A stretch of DNA of 64,000 nt from Baylisascaris procyonis (GCA_037389465.1 JAZARR010000178.1:1-64000); one strand, 5' to 3'. Positions 45,456 to 59,200 are shown, counted from the stretch's first letter. Made by a program: numbers and translations. The notes: generated from the letters alone by a model not told the origin.

Positions 45456-48400
45456 CTGAAAGTGAATCAATTGAGTGTACAATAATACAACCGCTTTAAG
45501 TAAAAAAAGAAAATTAGTAAGCGCACTTTTATAATATAGCACTTTTTGAGCAGCTTTCAACAGGCTTGCAAAAAACCTGCTCGGTCATTTGCGCCACGAA
45601 AAGAGTGCGATAGGCACCATGTGACTATGTAACAGACAGATGCTTATCGTGACAGGCAAAACGATAAGCACACGGGCAATAACATGAAATGGACAAGGTT
45701 TGTTCACGACGCAAATGCCACAACACCGTTAATCACTCATAGCTTTTTGGGTGCAGGCTCGGAAATTAACCACTTTACACCAACACAAACGGGCAAGTAG
45801 ACATTACGACCCTTTATGAATTAATTCATTCTCACGGGCTAGACCAAGACTATACAGCTACTTTAGCTGATCGAGCAAAGGCATGTCTTTCGAATTCCAT
45901 AAAATCCCGGACATGATGGGAGGTAGGCAGGAGAGAAGAGGTGGGGAAGAAGAATGAGCGCTTTCATGTAAGGGTCTAAGTCGAGGTGTAATAACAACTG
46001 TGAGGAAAGCAACAGCAAGCACCAAGAAGTTATAAGAAAAGAAGGTTCAGCATCGTTCCTCCTTACTATGAAGGTAAATGAAAGGTAAGCAAAGGTTCAT
46101 CCACGTTCATAAAAAAAGTTCCATGCCTTCCTATCATGTAATATTCGGGCGAGCCGCCTTCAACTGTTATGAATCTTTGAACAAAAGCAACATCGGTCAA
46201 CTGGACTTAGGCTGATATATACAAAATAGCCTCAGGTTCACTGCATGACTCCGAGTTTCCCACATATGGGTGTCGAAGTTTACCCCTCCCCCTTCCACCG
46301 CAGGATAGAGGGAGAACCATAGACCTCAGAAATGATGGAAGAAAAATAAGCTCACCAATCTTTTCACGGAACCCCCATGAAAGATAGAAATCATTTGAAA
46401 ATATTTTTGCGTACTTTGCAAAAAAAGCTTTATCCGCGAAACAAACGAGAATTCCGAGCAATCGAGACTTCTATTGATATAAATGGATACCGAAGCATTT
46501 CGGACGCATGAGCAGGGAGAGGGGAAGGGAGAATGGGAGGAGAAGGATAACACGCGTTGACTCCAAGGATGCGAATGGAGTTTAGACTGGCAAAAAAGTA
46601 TTTCCCGTAGATACTATCAAATGAATTTCAATAACTTTATCCCTATGGCTCGAAATCTAGTGAGTGCTTCAGACACCCAACAAATACACAAAATTTACAC
46701 TTTGAATTTCTGCCAAGAGATATGAGCCTCCTTCTCAACTGAAGCTAACAAACAGAAATGACTATAACGCTCGATTTAAAAAATATGTGAAATGTAGCGC
46801 GAAATTATGCGCCCAACCTTTCTACTAATGAAGCAAACATCATTAGTGGAAGCAGATGTTAAATTTCAAAGGGAAGAAGTGAAATGAAAAAAATCATACG
46901 ATTACAGTTTCCCTCTTTTCTGAAATACTTATATTTCCAATAAATTTTGAATTTTTCCCCTTAAAATTTCGAAATTAAAATCTATAAAAATGGGAGCGTA
47001 TTTAAGGTTAAAGCTTTTAGGAACGCAGTCATAGTTGGAATTACACGATATTCTTCGCATAGTTTTTCATTCCCTTCTAGAAGAAATCGCCCTGAATCGT
47101 TAATGTGCAAATAAACTGGAGGAGGGGGGGAGAGGGGGAATGAGAGAGATAATAAAAACAACAAACGCCATAAAACATTGCCAAAAGAACATTCACTAAA
47201 GCAACTATTGCCAAGAAGTTAGAAGCATTCGCCTCTACCTCCAAAGAATAGCAAAACAAAAGATTAAATAAGAAAAAAGCCAAGCCTGGTGCGCATTTTT
47301 TCCCAATTTCTTCGTACCAGCGCTTTCCCACTTTTATCGCTTTCCTAAAAACAACTTCAGCAATAATTGACCGATTTCATATCGAAACGAATCTTCCCTT
47401 CTAGCATTGAAGCAGGCAATACCGCGCCCTCCTCCTTTCTAAAACAATTTGCGAGTCCTCCTTGGAATCACCAATGACATCCTACATCATCACATTTGGA
47501 AAAAAACAAACAAATTTAATTAAACACATATCAATTGCTGCTGTAAGCTGACTAAAAGTTACACTTTGATTTCATCCAAAACCACCGATGTGAGAGCATA
47601 TAAATTACTCAATTATTCACCCAGCATATCTTTCTTTCATTCTCTTTTCTCACCCAAAAAAACTTGTGAAAAATCGTCACTTGAGCATCCAAATATCGAA
47701 AAAAAAAACAACGATAATTAGCGCGATAATCAATTTCGCTGCAAAACTGACCGGTAGTACAAAAGATCAAGTGGAAAAATCCATTTTAGATTGTATTTAA
47801 GTAACTGGAGGATATGAATAGGTTGTGCAAAAGTTTATGCGAAAAATGATCAATGTGATCGTTCGGAATGAGACTAAAGAAGCGATTTAAGATGATTTGG
47901 AACTATGAGCAAGAAATTTCAATGAGATTTCAACAATAAAAAAATACAAAAAATAAAAGTGACGAATGAGATTAAGCATACATTTGAGATATTCGTACAT
48001 ATGCAAATAGAAATAGCATTACTATGATGAATTTTTAGTAAAAACTTGCAATGACATTTAGAAACACGAGAGAAAGACTATGCAATAAGAGAAGGAAAAG
48101 AAGCATTGAGCTGAAGAGAGCTAGAGAGAAAGACGCAATAAGAGAAGCATTGAGCTGAAGAGAGCTAGAGGCAATCGCGAAGGGGGGTGGGGGGAGGGAG
48201 GGGGAACCTTCGTTATTCTGATGGAGCCTAAATGGGCTAGATGGAACCCTAAAAATATGCAGTAACAAATAGATAAAACGGTAAATTGAAAATTTTGTGT
48301 TACTTCATACAATAATCCGCATAGTGAAATTCATTTCTAATGGTTTCGATCTTGACTTGAAGCTCTAAAGAAGGTCACTATAGGATACTTTGATGTCAAA

Positions 48401-50251
48401 CTTCCAGGTCCTCACAAGTCGAATTGTCCCCCTCCCTTATCTCCATTTGGGTCTCACCAGCGCAACGGCCTTGAGGCTCCGCATATCCACCCTAACACAG
48501 CGAGACCTATAAAGCAAGAAAAAAATATACTGAAAATCAATCTTCCAGTAATGTTTTTTTCACAGACAAGTACGCCACCATCGCCTTTGGAAAACTTTTA
48601 TCTGAGAAACGCTTCATGCCTATGCCATGTCTGCCCATATTAAGTGTTTCTGCTCATCTTTCTGTATGTCTCTTCGATAGCTGCAATTCGGCAACCGCTC
48701 AAGTTAGAATTTAAAACTGTATGACTGGATGGGTGTAACATATACACAGACGCTTTCTATATGAACTTTCAAATGGATCAGCTATCTTAGGAATAAAGGT
48801 GCTCGAAAGTCCTCAAAAATTTGCATATAAGCGGGAACTTTGCAATTGGTAGAAAATTGCATATAAAGAAGTACTTTGAAATTGGTCGAATTACAAAACA
48901 ATTTGAAATTTAAAAAAAAAAAAGATTTATGCGGTCGTTTCGGCTGACGAAGATATGAGATTATCATTACACATATTTTAAATATGTGAGGAATTTTTGA
49001 AACCGGTCCAGCTGATAAAAAGAACCCCGTAATTGCGTATTGTATCAGCTTCTCTAATGAGTGTTTTCCATCTACTCATTTGCTCAAATCGCTTCTTCGA
49101 ATCACTTCAATGAGTTTAAATCATTGGATGGAATCTATCGTATCGTATAATGCAAAACTACGATACTAGTCTAAAATTACGGTAACTGGGATGTGTCTTA
49201 AAGAGAGTACTGAAAACAACGCCCATCATTTCCCTTAAAAAATATTCAGAAACCACGTACCTGAATATGTCGATAGTTTATTGGCTGTATTGTAGGACAT
49301 GCGAGTTGTGAAGTGGGACATCGAACACTTCAAGCGATACGTAACGACACAGCGTGTTGAAAATCATTAACCTGCAAAGTGGATCCTATTGTGAATGCCG
49401 CGTACAAGTCAGTCATCAATAATCATTCAGTATTGGAGGTTTTATTTACTAGTGATCCTCAAAATCACTTCAGTGACAATATTAAGGCAGTTAATAACTA
49501 TAGGCAAGACCATGAGGGAAGGAGGTAGGTTTGCCAAAGTTTTTGAAAATAGTTTCATGACGGAGTTGGGCAGCTTCTCACCTTTCCACTTCAAGCTTAC
49601 TCATTTATGAAAAAAGATTATTTGCAAACTATTGGATGCGCATAAATTCAACCTCAATAAAACGTTAGATGAGCACTGAAAAAATCCGGAAACCTCTGGA
49701 ATTTTGAAGGAAAATTGTGCAAAAATATAAAAACCTTCAACAATTTCTTCGCCTAAACTGGAACTGATCGTTTGTTAGTCACCAAAATAATGCCTCTCCT
49801 CGTAATTTTTCCATTCCAACTTCAAAGTCATTATCTGAAAAGCGATCCAAGACTATCTCCCACTCAGTGAGCTGTAAATATTAGCGAAAAATAATGAGCA
49901 GCAAAATTGGGTGGGGAATAGGAAGTAGTGGTTATATAGGAATCAAACGACTTTCTGGATGCTCCATAGCAATTTGCTAACTAAGGTCGACGGTACCCCA
50001 GTGGACACAATTTACCCATATTCCAAATTAGTCACTGTTATCAAGGCTACTATTTTAAACAAAACCTGAATCTCAATTCTGTACAGATAAATCGGACGTT
50101 CAACGATCCGTTCACAATCAAAGTACGTGATAACACCACGCTGGCAATAAAATTTACCGTTTTCAGATAGCGAAATATAGCAAAGAGTGAAAAACCTTTA
50201 TTTGAAGAAATACCAAACAAAAGATTTGGGAGCCTTTTCACCGAAATACAA
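45456..50251. other. Gene-poor AT-rich stretch
   Basis: I found no recognisable gene. Weak coding-like patches on the minus strand occur near 47060-47100 (RFLLEGNEKLCEEYR after an attcag acceptor) and 47318-47344. Short tandem repeats lie near 48071-48173 and 48815-48890. Confidence 0.4.
48071..48173. repeat. Imperfect two-copy tandem repeat
   Basis: The string AGCATTGAGCTGAAGAGAGC occurs twice, about 48 bases apart, each copy preceded by GCAATAAGAGAA. The repeat unit is about 48 bases with small indels. Confidence 0.85.
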
Positions 50252-50384
50252 TTAACTTCTTTCCTCCGAACCATCCAGACGTTCTCCGTTTGTATGTGTT
50301 TCATTCATCCGAATGTGTTCACGCACTAATCTGACACTTCGTTCGAACAAATCCCGAATAGCGTTGTGGAAGAAAGTCATAATC
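50252..50384 (-). CDS. Terminal exon of an unassigned gene
   Basis: An acceptor (tttttctgtag) is followed by a 133-base exon, phase 2 at entry, ending with TAA at 50252-50254. It encodes 43 residues: a helical stretch (FFHNAIRDLFERSVRLVREH) and then a polar tail with NGERLDGSEERS. The codon pattern and strong acceptor argue for a real 3' exon, but no family is recognised and no upstream exon was linked. Confidence 0.45.
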
Positions 50385-52734
50385 CTACAGAAAAATGAAA
50401 AGTGATAATAAAAGTGATAAAGGTATCATGCTATTCCCTAGAAAGGTATCTTTGCTATCCCCCACCATCCGCTCTTTCTAGGACTTGCGAAGCCACCGCC
50501 ATACCCTTGTATACTCCATATTTTCCATACTTCCCTCCGCCTTCTCATTCCCCTCCCTCTCTACCCGAATGCCATCCATCAAGGTCCTATAAGCATCAAG
50601 GAAGCTCGTTCCGACTGCCCATTACCAGTTATTGATTAAAACCTTTTGTATTTATAGTGGCTTGTTGGCATTAGCATTCGTCCTCGTATTACTCCCACCA
50701 CTTCATCGTAAAATTTTGTGCAACGGTGAAAAAAAAAAAGAAATACACTTTTAGTGACTAAAAAAAGGAAATTCAATAGATGAGATGATTTCTTCTTTTT
50801 AATACTTCGAAAACGACAAATTTTTACACATAAAAATAAATTATTGTTGGTCTCTAAAGTGAGCATAACAGATAATAAAAAATTGCAAAAAAATAAGCAA
50901 AAATCAACGAAGCGATATCAGCTTGAATAAAATTGCCATATAAAACAATTAGCCCGATGAGCGAAATAATTCCGTCGCTCAATCAAAATAAGACAAAGCG
51001 ACTCATTTATGACGACTAAAAAATCATATTAAAAATTATTTTCCTAATATTTTTCGCATGATACTTCATTCTAAATATCGATAAACTTTTATAAAAATCC
51101 AAAAATTGAGTTTATAATTCTCTACTTCATCACTGAAAAGCGTAAAAGCACTAAGCAGTTTAGCGGCTGTAATGAAAATTCCAATGGAAACATTTAAGTT
51201 GCAACTTAAGGTTTGTGCTACTAATGCTCCAGAGATGCAAATTTTCGCAGAAAACATAGCACTTTAAATTATAATATTTTCGCTTATCGGATACGATAAA
51301 AATTATCCAAAATTCAACCAGGAAAAAAATTCAATCAGCGATTAAGCTCACAACAACGGAATACAAAAATGAAAAATTATAAACTGAATAAAAAACAAAT
51401 ATTTTTATATTTTAAAAAACAACTTCTATCGTCTAATGAGCGGCTCTCTACTAATACACGAATGATTAAACGCACATAAAAAAAGCAAATTGCACAATGG
51501 ATACGAAGGTGAAGAAATTCAATATTTTAAAAGCAATTTCATCTTACTGATAGAACGGATGGATTGTTGGTACTTCCTATTGGGATTATCACTAAGAATG
51601 ATAGGAAGAGAAAAATGAGTAAAAAGAAATGGCACAACCCGAAAGTTATGATTGCCCTTACCGTATGAAAATATGCTGAACGATGTTGCTGAACTGACTG
51701 AACACGTCTTTATGCTGCAGTTTATTGAACAAAACTACCGAAATTCTTTAAAAATTTCCGCATAAATTTTCAATCTTATAAAACAGTCGTGAAGTTTTAT
51801 CGGACGAAATGTCTGTTCCAACAATTCCTACAAATCAATCAAGACATCCTAGCGGATATCAGTTCTTCAACTTTTATTAATGGGCATTAAAGTGGGGCAT
51901 AAACAACTAAAAACGATTCAAGAAAAAAACAGATAAGCGTGAAAAAACACAATAAAAATGGAAATGTATCACAAATTTAGACAACGACGATAATATTATT
52001 ACAGTGAAAGTCCCTTAAAGGCAAATAAGCCAACATCACATTTTAATAGCTCCATATATATTCGCATAAAACCAACAACTGACAACGGACGCGATCTAAA
52101 TTGGCACTTCTTCATCAACAACAACCAATGCGCTTTTTACGTGAGACATCCGAACTCATCATTCCTTCTTGCTCTTTAAATTTTAATCTCCATGGTTTTA
52201 TATTAGGCCGTAAAGTAAGGTCGCAAATTAGCGAATACATAATACAGCCTACCTAGCGGCAAATGCCGACCTTTGGCATGTCAGCAGCCGAAAACTCTTG
52301 CCGAGTATGCAGCGAAGCAAATATACCCGTCAATACTAACCAGTAGCATAGGATTCAGAAAAACAGTCAAGTGAATCGCAAGTGTGCTACATACATTACT
52401 AATCCCTCGCAAAGGAACATATTCTCGAACACGTCACAAGTATATCCCCTTTAAAGAGTTCGAACAGGAAAACGCAAACCACATTTCAATATTGCTTCCT
52501 AGCATTAATAAGTCTGTCTCCTTCCCGTCAAACGACTTTTTTCTCCCTATACAGCTCCACTGAAAACCTCCTACAGAAACCTTTCCCTCCTTATAAAAAG
52601 TTTTTGAGAACAAACAACTACTACCACCATCATTAATAACAAACAACTACTAAATCCCATCGTCAATCCATAGGGGCTCAAAGCTTCGAAAAAGAACCCG
52701 AGTAACCACAACGACCCTCATGGCATGAAGGAAG

Positions 52735-53384
52735 TTAATGAAGGGTGTAACGATGTCGATATTCATAGTGCCACTTATTGAAGTCGATGTTGAAGACTAC
52801 AATTGCGCCTGAGTCGAGACCCGCCAACACGAAACGTTGATTAGACGAAAGCGCTACACTACGCACCGCACTATCCGTTTGCTGCAAAAGCGCCCTTTCA
52901 AATGACCCTTGACCTTCACGTTAATGGAACTTACCAATCACTGCAATCACTTCTCTAATCAAAAGATACTGACGGTAACAAAGCAGCGGCATTACGAAAT
53001 CACTTGCGCCGTTATTTTTTCAGCAATCTTAACACGGTTATAACGCAACATCATCGCTTAAGTGGTGCAACGCCAACAATTTTTCGAGTTTTCTCGAAGG
53101 GCAAGTTACTACCGTCATCTCATCCTTCTGAATCAAGGTCACTGAACAATGAAATTGGATTGAACTTTGAAACTTTTCTAATAAAAAACCATTCGATCTC
53201 CGAGCATTATTTGGCTTTCCTGATTTGGAGTTTTATTGGTAAGAACCCTCAATCACATACCTGGAATGAATATAATAATTGTAGAGGGAAAAGACGAAGC
53301 ACAGAAACACGTCCTTCCTCGCTTCCAACAACGATATACTCGCCATCTCTCGAAAGTATACCGCATAGAATTCGTTCAGGTGAT
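52735..53384 (-). CDS. sel-2: Neurobeachin/LRBA-type (SEL-2-like) C-terminal WD40 exons
   Basis: Two exons, 53261-53384 and 52735-52881, join in phase 0 and encode the end of a BEACH-WD40 protein. The first contains LSRDGEYIVVGSEEGRVSV, a WD blade. The second contains DSAVRSVALSSNQRFVLAG and ends SGAIVVFNIDFNKWHYEYRHRY plus three residues, closely matching the conserved NBEA/LRBA terminus (FNIDFNRWHYE...RY). Such proteins act in vesicle trafficking and receptor sorting; the worm member is SEL-2. The entering phase (2) requires an upstream exon, but I recognised no further WD or BEACH exon in the next 10 kb. Same-strand exons of apparently different genes lie there instead. It may be a gene with very long introns or an orphan fragment. 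Confidence 0.85.
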
Positions 53385-53565
53385 CTAAACATAAACAAAT
53401 AGAAAGAACTTCACTAATTGGAATTGAAATGAGGCAAAGACAATTTTTTAAACCCATAGAGGGGATGATTCAAGTGGGCAAAGTGATTTCTCAAAATTCA
53501 ATTAATATCTAGAGTTTCTTCCACTAAGCATTGCGTATGTCAAAATGCCTGCGATATCACTTAGA

Positions 53566-53780
53566 TCACGTAAAGGTGCGCTCGAAACTGCGTAGTGCAC
53601 TTGTACTGGCGTCACCTTGCACTTCAGGCTCCAGTACTAACTCAAACAGCACATAAAATAAACCATTCAATTCGCTACGCAGTAGCAGCAACACCACAGC
53701 CGCACAAGTAACTCCCAATTTAATAGCCAAGGACTTATAGCGGAACCTCAGGTCGATATCTTGCTTGTCCGCTCCTGTTT
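53566..53780 (-). CDS. Open coding-like patch, unassigned
   Basis: About 70 codons are open after a possible acceptor (tgtatag), with no Met near the start. The reading has a beta-rich, hydrophobic middle (KLGVTCAAVVLLLL, then FYVLFELVLEPEV) and ends at TGA 53566-53568, with a possible earlier donor (TTTAC|gtgatc). It lies between the neurobeachin-like exons and the exons at 55-56 kb on the same strand. It could be the C-terminal part of the latter gene; no family is assigned. Confidence 0.22.
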
Positions 53781-53890
53781 CTATACAATCAAATGCTAAG
53801 CATGGTAATTCATATTAAAAACGACAACTAACAGAGCGGACTGTCTAATTGCATTAAGGTGTGAACTCTACCTGCAACTCAACCACAAAC

Positions 53891-54008
53891 ATTAATCAGC
53901 ACAGCATAAAAAACAACAAGTAGTATTAATCGAAGGAAATAAACGCACATAAGGAACGATACGCCTGTGAATATGGCTTGATAGTACGTGTCCACACTGC
54001 GTCCATCA
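53891..54008 (-). pseudogene. Broken copy of WDR7 exon 3 and flanking intron
   Basis: This 118-base stretch matches 38236-38355, the 3' 61 bases of WDR7 exon 3 plus 59 bases of the following intron, in the same orientation and at roughly 90% identity by eye. A one-base deletion in the exon part (GGACCGTG became GTACGTG on the plus strand) shifts the frame, so it cannot encode the WD blade. The donor GT survives. The rest of the WDR7 gene is not copied here. Confidence 0.9.
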
Positions 54009-55193
54009 TATTACAGCTGTATTTCTTTTACTTAACAGCATTCCACTACTGTTTAACAAATTATTATATGCATATTTTGTGTGGCACGCTTCTTATATCT
54101 ATGTTTTCCTTTTTTTCAGCTGCATACTTGTTTAGTTACATAAAATTAAAGATTAAAGGTGCTCAATTTGCTGGAAGTCACTTTAAATACCAGGACAATA
54201 AAAAATCATTTATGTCAGAAAGCTTACCTCACAGAGGGAAGACCAGAGCGAGAGTTCAACACTGAGCTCTTATAACAGCATTCGGGAATACCGATAGCGA
54301 ATGAAGTGAATTCCCAATCAAGTGTCCCATAAACACTTGAATGCACCGAACCTATCCCGAGATTCAGCCCACTCACCTCAATATCAATTATAAAGTATAT
54401 GCACAAGATTTACGTTTAATTACGATCCCATAATGTCATCTCTCAAAGATAATAAATAAGAACGGTGACTATGAAAATGACTAATTCAACAGAAAATATG
54501 CACGCCTCTAATAGCTTTTCCGAAGGTTTTCACCATCCATCGTCACTGCAACATCACTAAAAGATGAAAAATTTCTCTGCTCAGGAGATGATATTCCTTT
54601 TTCACGTCTTTCGAGTTAAAAAAATTTCGTTCAAAAAAGCTTTGATCTCAAAACTATTGCAATACTAGAAGGAGAGGGAAGCCCTCATCACTGCAAATTT
54701 TTGCGTTGCCTCCTACTCAAGACCACTTTTTCCATTATTCGAAACTAAGCTTCTGAATAATGAACAGAGGATGGTCATTGCGATGGCTTCAGAAGAGAAT
54801 AATTTCAACAACGCCTCAAAAGTTTCAAAGAAAAACGCCAACAATAAAATCTGATAAGATACATTCTTCTAAAGAGTTCACATACTATTCCATTCAACTT
54901 TTATAAACCACCCTGAATCAAATATTTTCAATTGCTGGTCATAAGGAAGATCTAGAACTCTGCCAATAAAACATACGAAATATTATCAGGAAGATCATAT
55001 TGGAGAAAGGGAAGGAAATAAGACTACCAAGAAAAGAGTTCGCAGCAAAAAACGAGTATCTAAAACATGGTATTCGAGACTGCTCTATTCGACAATAGCA
55101 AACCAATTCCATCAAAAATAACCCCTACCATCTATCCCCCTCCCCTCCCCTCTCCCTCTCACCACATCAAAATCCACATCACCATCGCCTTAC

Positions 55194-56218
55194 CATAATT
55201 AATTTGGTTTCCTGGAATTGTGCCGCATCAAGTGTCACCTCATAGTAGATAATAGTCTCATCGTTCGGTTGTAGTTGAACGCTCTCGATGACGAATTCGA
55301 ACCACGCCGATTTCTCTGCACTACGTGCTGCCTTCGCATCGCTTATATTCACTCGTAAACCCTTGAAACCAATCATCACTGGTGCACAAGCGCATAAAGG
55401 TACTTGCAAGTAAATAACTCTTCCTCTAAAAATATTTCGGTATCCAAACGTTAATGCTTCATTCCCAGGCAGAAGTAATCTTTTTAAGAGAAGCACAACG
55501 TTTAGAAATAAAAACATTTAAAAAACAGCATAAACATTTATGAAAAAGACAAATGGAGAAAGTTTGAGCCTATCAACGGGTAATCTGGCCGAATTAGCCC
55601 AAGGAATAATTATAAAACTTTCAGAAAAAACTATAAAACTTCTGAAAAAATCATAGAACTTCCGGAAAAGAATTTTTTGGCACTCTTATAACCATGTCCA
55701 CAATAAATACTCGACAGTTTGACAGTTTAAACCATATATTCAATTCCACCTTCTGTATGAGTTTATCTTAAAACATTCGCACCACTGCAACTCGAAATTC
55801 AATGTTCAGTGTGAAGTGATTCTTCTTTTCACGTTAAAATAATTCGTACCGCAACCGCTCCACATAAGATCTTAAAACTGCTTTAAAATCAACATTCACA
55901 CAGCCAAAAAAATGAGCTCTCCTATCTCCATTAAACTTGTGATTTCATCAGAATCGCACAATCAATAGCAAATCTTCGGGAAAATACGCTCACGAGAAGC
56001 TCCCTCCCCGTTCCTCCTTCCCCTCTACCGCCTCCAGCCCCCTCCCCCACTCTCTAAAACCAAAGCTTAATGTAAAACTTCAGATCTAACCTTGAGAATA
56101 AGAGTCGAACTGGCGTTTACTGATGGTTCCGTAGCGACGTATGAGGCATGAGCACAAACGCATAGATAAGAGGATACTCGTTCTGCGAATACATGGGCCC
56201 ACTGCTGTTGACATTCAT
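55194..56218 (-). CDS. Internal exons of an unassigned gene, possibly TRAPPC10-like
   Basis: Two coding segments are well supported by splice sites. 56091-56218 follows acceptor attttaag and ends CTCAAG|gttaga; it encodes a helical piece (ECQQQWAHVFAERVSSYL). 55194-55479 or a shorter form ends ATG|gtaagg; it encodes a beta-rich piece with GRVIYLQVPLCACAPVMIGF and WFEFVIESVQLQPNDE. The step from helices to a beta sandwich with a 'VxLxPxxxx' strand recalls the TRAPP II subunit TRAPPC10 (Trs130), a Golgi tether, but similarity is weak. The two segments' phases do not join directly, so an exon between them is missing or the second start is wrong. Confidence 0.4.
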
Positions 56219-59200
56219 CTTAAAATGAATTTTTCTATGCTGATACATCCATTCAGGACGTCTAACTTCGAGTATCACTTCGTGACATGTAAGCCAACTT
56301 AATGCTACTTTCTTTTCATAACATTTTACATACCTTAAGAATCGAGATCAATTTATGCAAAAAATTACTTCTGCCTGAAAGACCTAAGGTAACGGATGAC
56401 TTTACAATTAAATGCCTTAAAGAACCCGCCCTCTTACCTAAAACTGCAACGGTCCAGCTGAAAAAAGCGCAAGATTAGGGGAAGGGGAGGAGCAGGAAGC
56501 GGAATAAGTGGGACAGAGCATTTTAAAAGGAAGGATCTGCATTACTTTTTTCCCTTCCTTACCTCTAACCACTTGCGGGTAGGCCTCTTTACATAACCCC
56601 TACGAACTTTAAGACTGAGAGGACAGCAGCTGCCTCCTCCCCCCCCCCCCCATATCCCCATCTATACTTTTAGTCTCAATGAGGTTTCAAAGAGGATGCG
56701 CTGCAACTTTCCTGTATTCGCAGAACCTATAAGATTATGAACAAAAATTCTAACCAGCGGATGTGTTTGAATATAAAATGCCAAAAATTTGTGTTTGAAA
56801 ATTTGTATGGCAAGATCTTGAAGGAAGAACAGTCAGAGGAAAATAAAAATTAGATGCTCTTTTACTAAGTTATTCAAGCTTGAGATAATCTGGCCATTTC
56901 TTTCAAATTGATAGATGATCATGGCAATGGATACCTATTGATATATATTCTGCATACAAGTGCAATAGTGCAAAAGAAAATATCTCAAAAACAAAATACA
57001 AGGAACCAGTACGCCGAAAACGTTATTTAAAATTGAATGTAAGAAAAAAATTAAACACTTAAAAAAGCTGAGACCATGTGAACGAGGAAATCACAACCGA
57101 TGATATCATCCAAACAACTTGCGCTTTGCACGCATTCTTGGTGCTGATCTTACAGACGCAAAATCCCTCAGATATGCAATGCAGAATAATCGCTATACGA
57201 CCTACTAACCCAGCCGAAATCATCCATTACGCTATCAAAAGAAAATTTCAGGGTTTTAGGAATTTTTAGAACAAGGATCATTAAATTCAAATCAGTGCAG
57301 CACCAAAAATCTGTAAGGACATGGACTGGTAATGATATGCCAGATGCAAACAACATCTCCAAATGAGCAAACAGGGTTCCGATGCATCGATGAAGGGATT
57401 TTACACGAAATAAACCTCCTGAAGCTAGTCTGACCAGAGGTGCTAAACGAAGGAAAACATTGAAATAAAAGTGAACAAATTGAAGGAAGCATCATATAGC
57501 GATAGAAACAGTTCCCTACGAAGTGGCATTTACTGTGCTCAGTGATAATAACTGAACAATCAAAATGGCTGCCCCACTTTGCCTTCATGCTTCAGCTTTT
57601 TACCTGGCCTTCAGTTTTTATGACGTAAGCTCTACAATCTCATAAAAAGCCGCTTCCTGTTTACTTCACCTTTAGCAAGCACCCGCTCTTGCGCGTATTG
57701 GTGCGAATGGGTGAACAAACGTCTACACCGATTCAGGACATTCTCACCCATTTCTACTAATATGAAAAGTAGAGGACAAATGAGATTACGAAAACACAAA
57801 TTTGATGAAGAGAGCAACATCGAAATATGAATAGGGTTTCATCACTACTGATAAAGAACTTTAGTGGGATGCCAAAATTGGACAAAAAGTAGAAACGATC
57901 GGAAATAAGAACGACACGTGTTTCCGTTTGGCGAGGAGAAATAGCAGAAAAACGAACCGTTTCAAAGGGAATCACTTCGGAACCCAAAAAACTTTGCAGC
58001 TTAAAACTTCACCGAATTACATCCTCATGAACACGTCAACATCTTGTGACATGTGAATCTGCGCACGAGTCGATAGAAAAAAGAAAACAGGATACGTAAA
58101 GAAATCTCGTTAAAATTGGTGACAACCGCAAGTGTGACGGCGCCCATAAATGAAAAAAAGTCCTGAGAAAAACTCTTTTATGAGGGATTTCAACAGGTTG
58201 GTGATAGATGATTTTTACTGCTTAAAAAAAAGAAAACACTCTCCCATAAAAGCATAAAATGCACTTTTTCTTTAAAAAAGTGAGAATTTCAAATAGTAAA
58301 TTTGCAGTTTGCATTGAACTACTACAAATCGAAACAATATAGTTAAACCAAATAAGAGCTTAATTTAACACAAAAATTTAGTAATGAATTGCTTAAACGT
58401 TGCAAAAGATTGCAACATAAAAACCGGTTATGGATGTTAACAAATACAAAATAAACATAACTTTGTTCAATTTATATATCTATTGAAAAAGAAGCGATCA
58501 AATATTTGGAAAATGAAGAGTGTGAAAAACTTTATGAGTATTTTGGTTACTTTTCAGAACAAATTCCCGCTTAATGCAATGTGAAAAACAATGCAACCTC
58601 ATCGCAACTTTAAGTTATAGACTACAACACGTTGCTTGCTACCATTGCAAATGTTTGTACTATGAAAAATGTTCAAATGCAATAGACCATAGACGTAAAA
58701 ATTTCAATAAGAACATATTATATATCCTGCTAAAATACACTAAAGGCTTCATAGGTCCGAAAAAAGCTTTTAAATACGCTACACAATATTGTTGTCTTTT
58801 GTGATCCAATTCAACGATACAACCGCTATGCGATATGTGCAATTCTTGGTGGAAATTCACACACCGATTCGGGCCTAAATCCGTCAATTCACTTGCAGGC
58901 CAGTGGCAAATGCTAACGTTGATGGGAAGATCCCTCTGTTTGACGGTGGGATCCTTCCGACGTGGAAACGGGTTGAGAGGATATTCCACTTCCGCTCTCT
59001 AACAGTTTCATCTCTTTTTTCGGAAAAATGGCGGATATCATAGCTATTTGCATATTTATATCCTTCTACGCTAGAAAAGTTTGGCAGATATATTTTAGAT
59101 CGTTGGATGACAGTCCTTATCTGCAATATCTTTTTGAATGATGATAGACGAGCCCAATATCTTAAATAAGCCAAAAAAATTTACAAATCAAAGTTTTTCC

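Noticed and set aside
52253..52335. Minus-strand segment with acceptor and stop (EFSAADMPKVGICR) as another terminal exon
   Set aside because: It lies only about 400 bases beyond the neurobeachin-type stop, has a weak acceptor and no partner, and is more likely 3' flank.
53004..53402. 132-codon plus-strand ORF
   Set aside because: It overlaps the antisense of the neurobeachin-type exon at 53261-53384, which has clear homology and splice sites, so this is a shadow.
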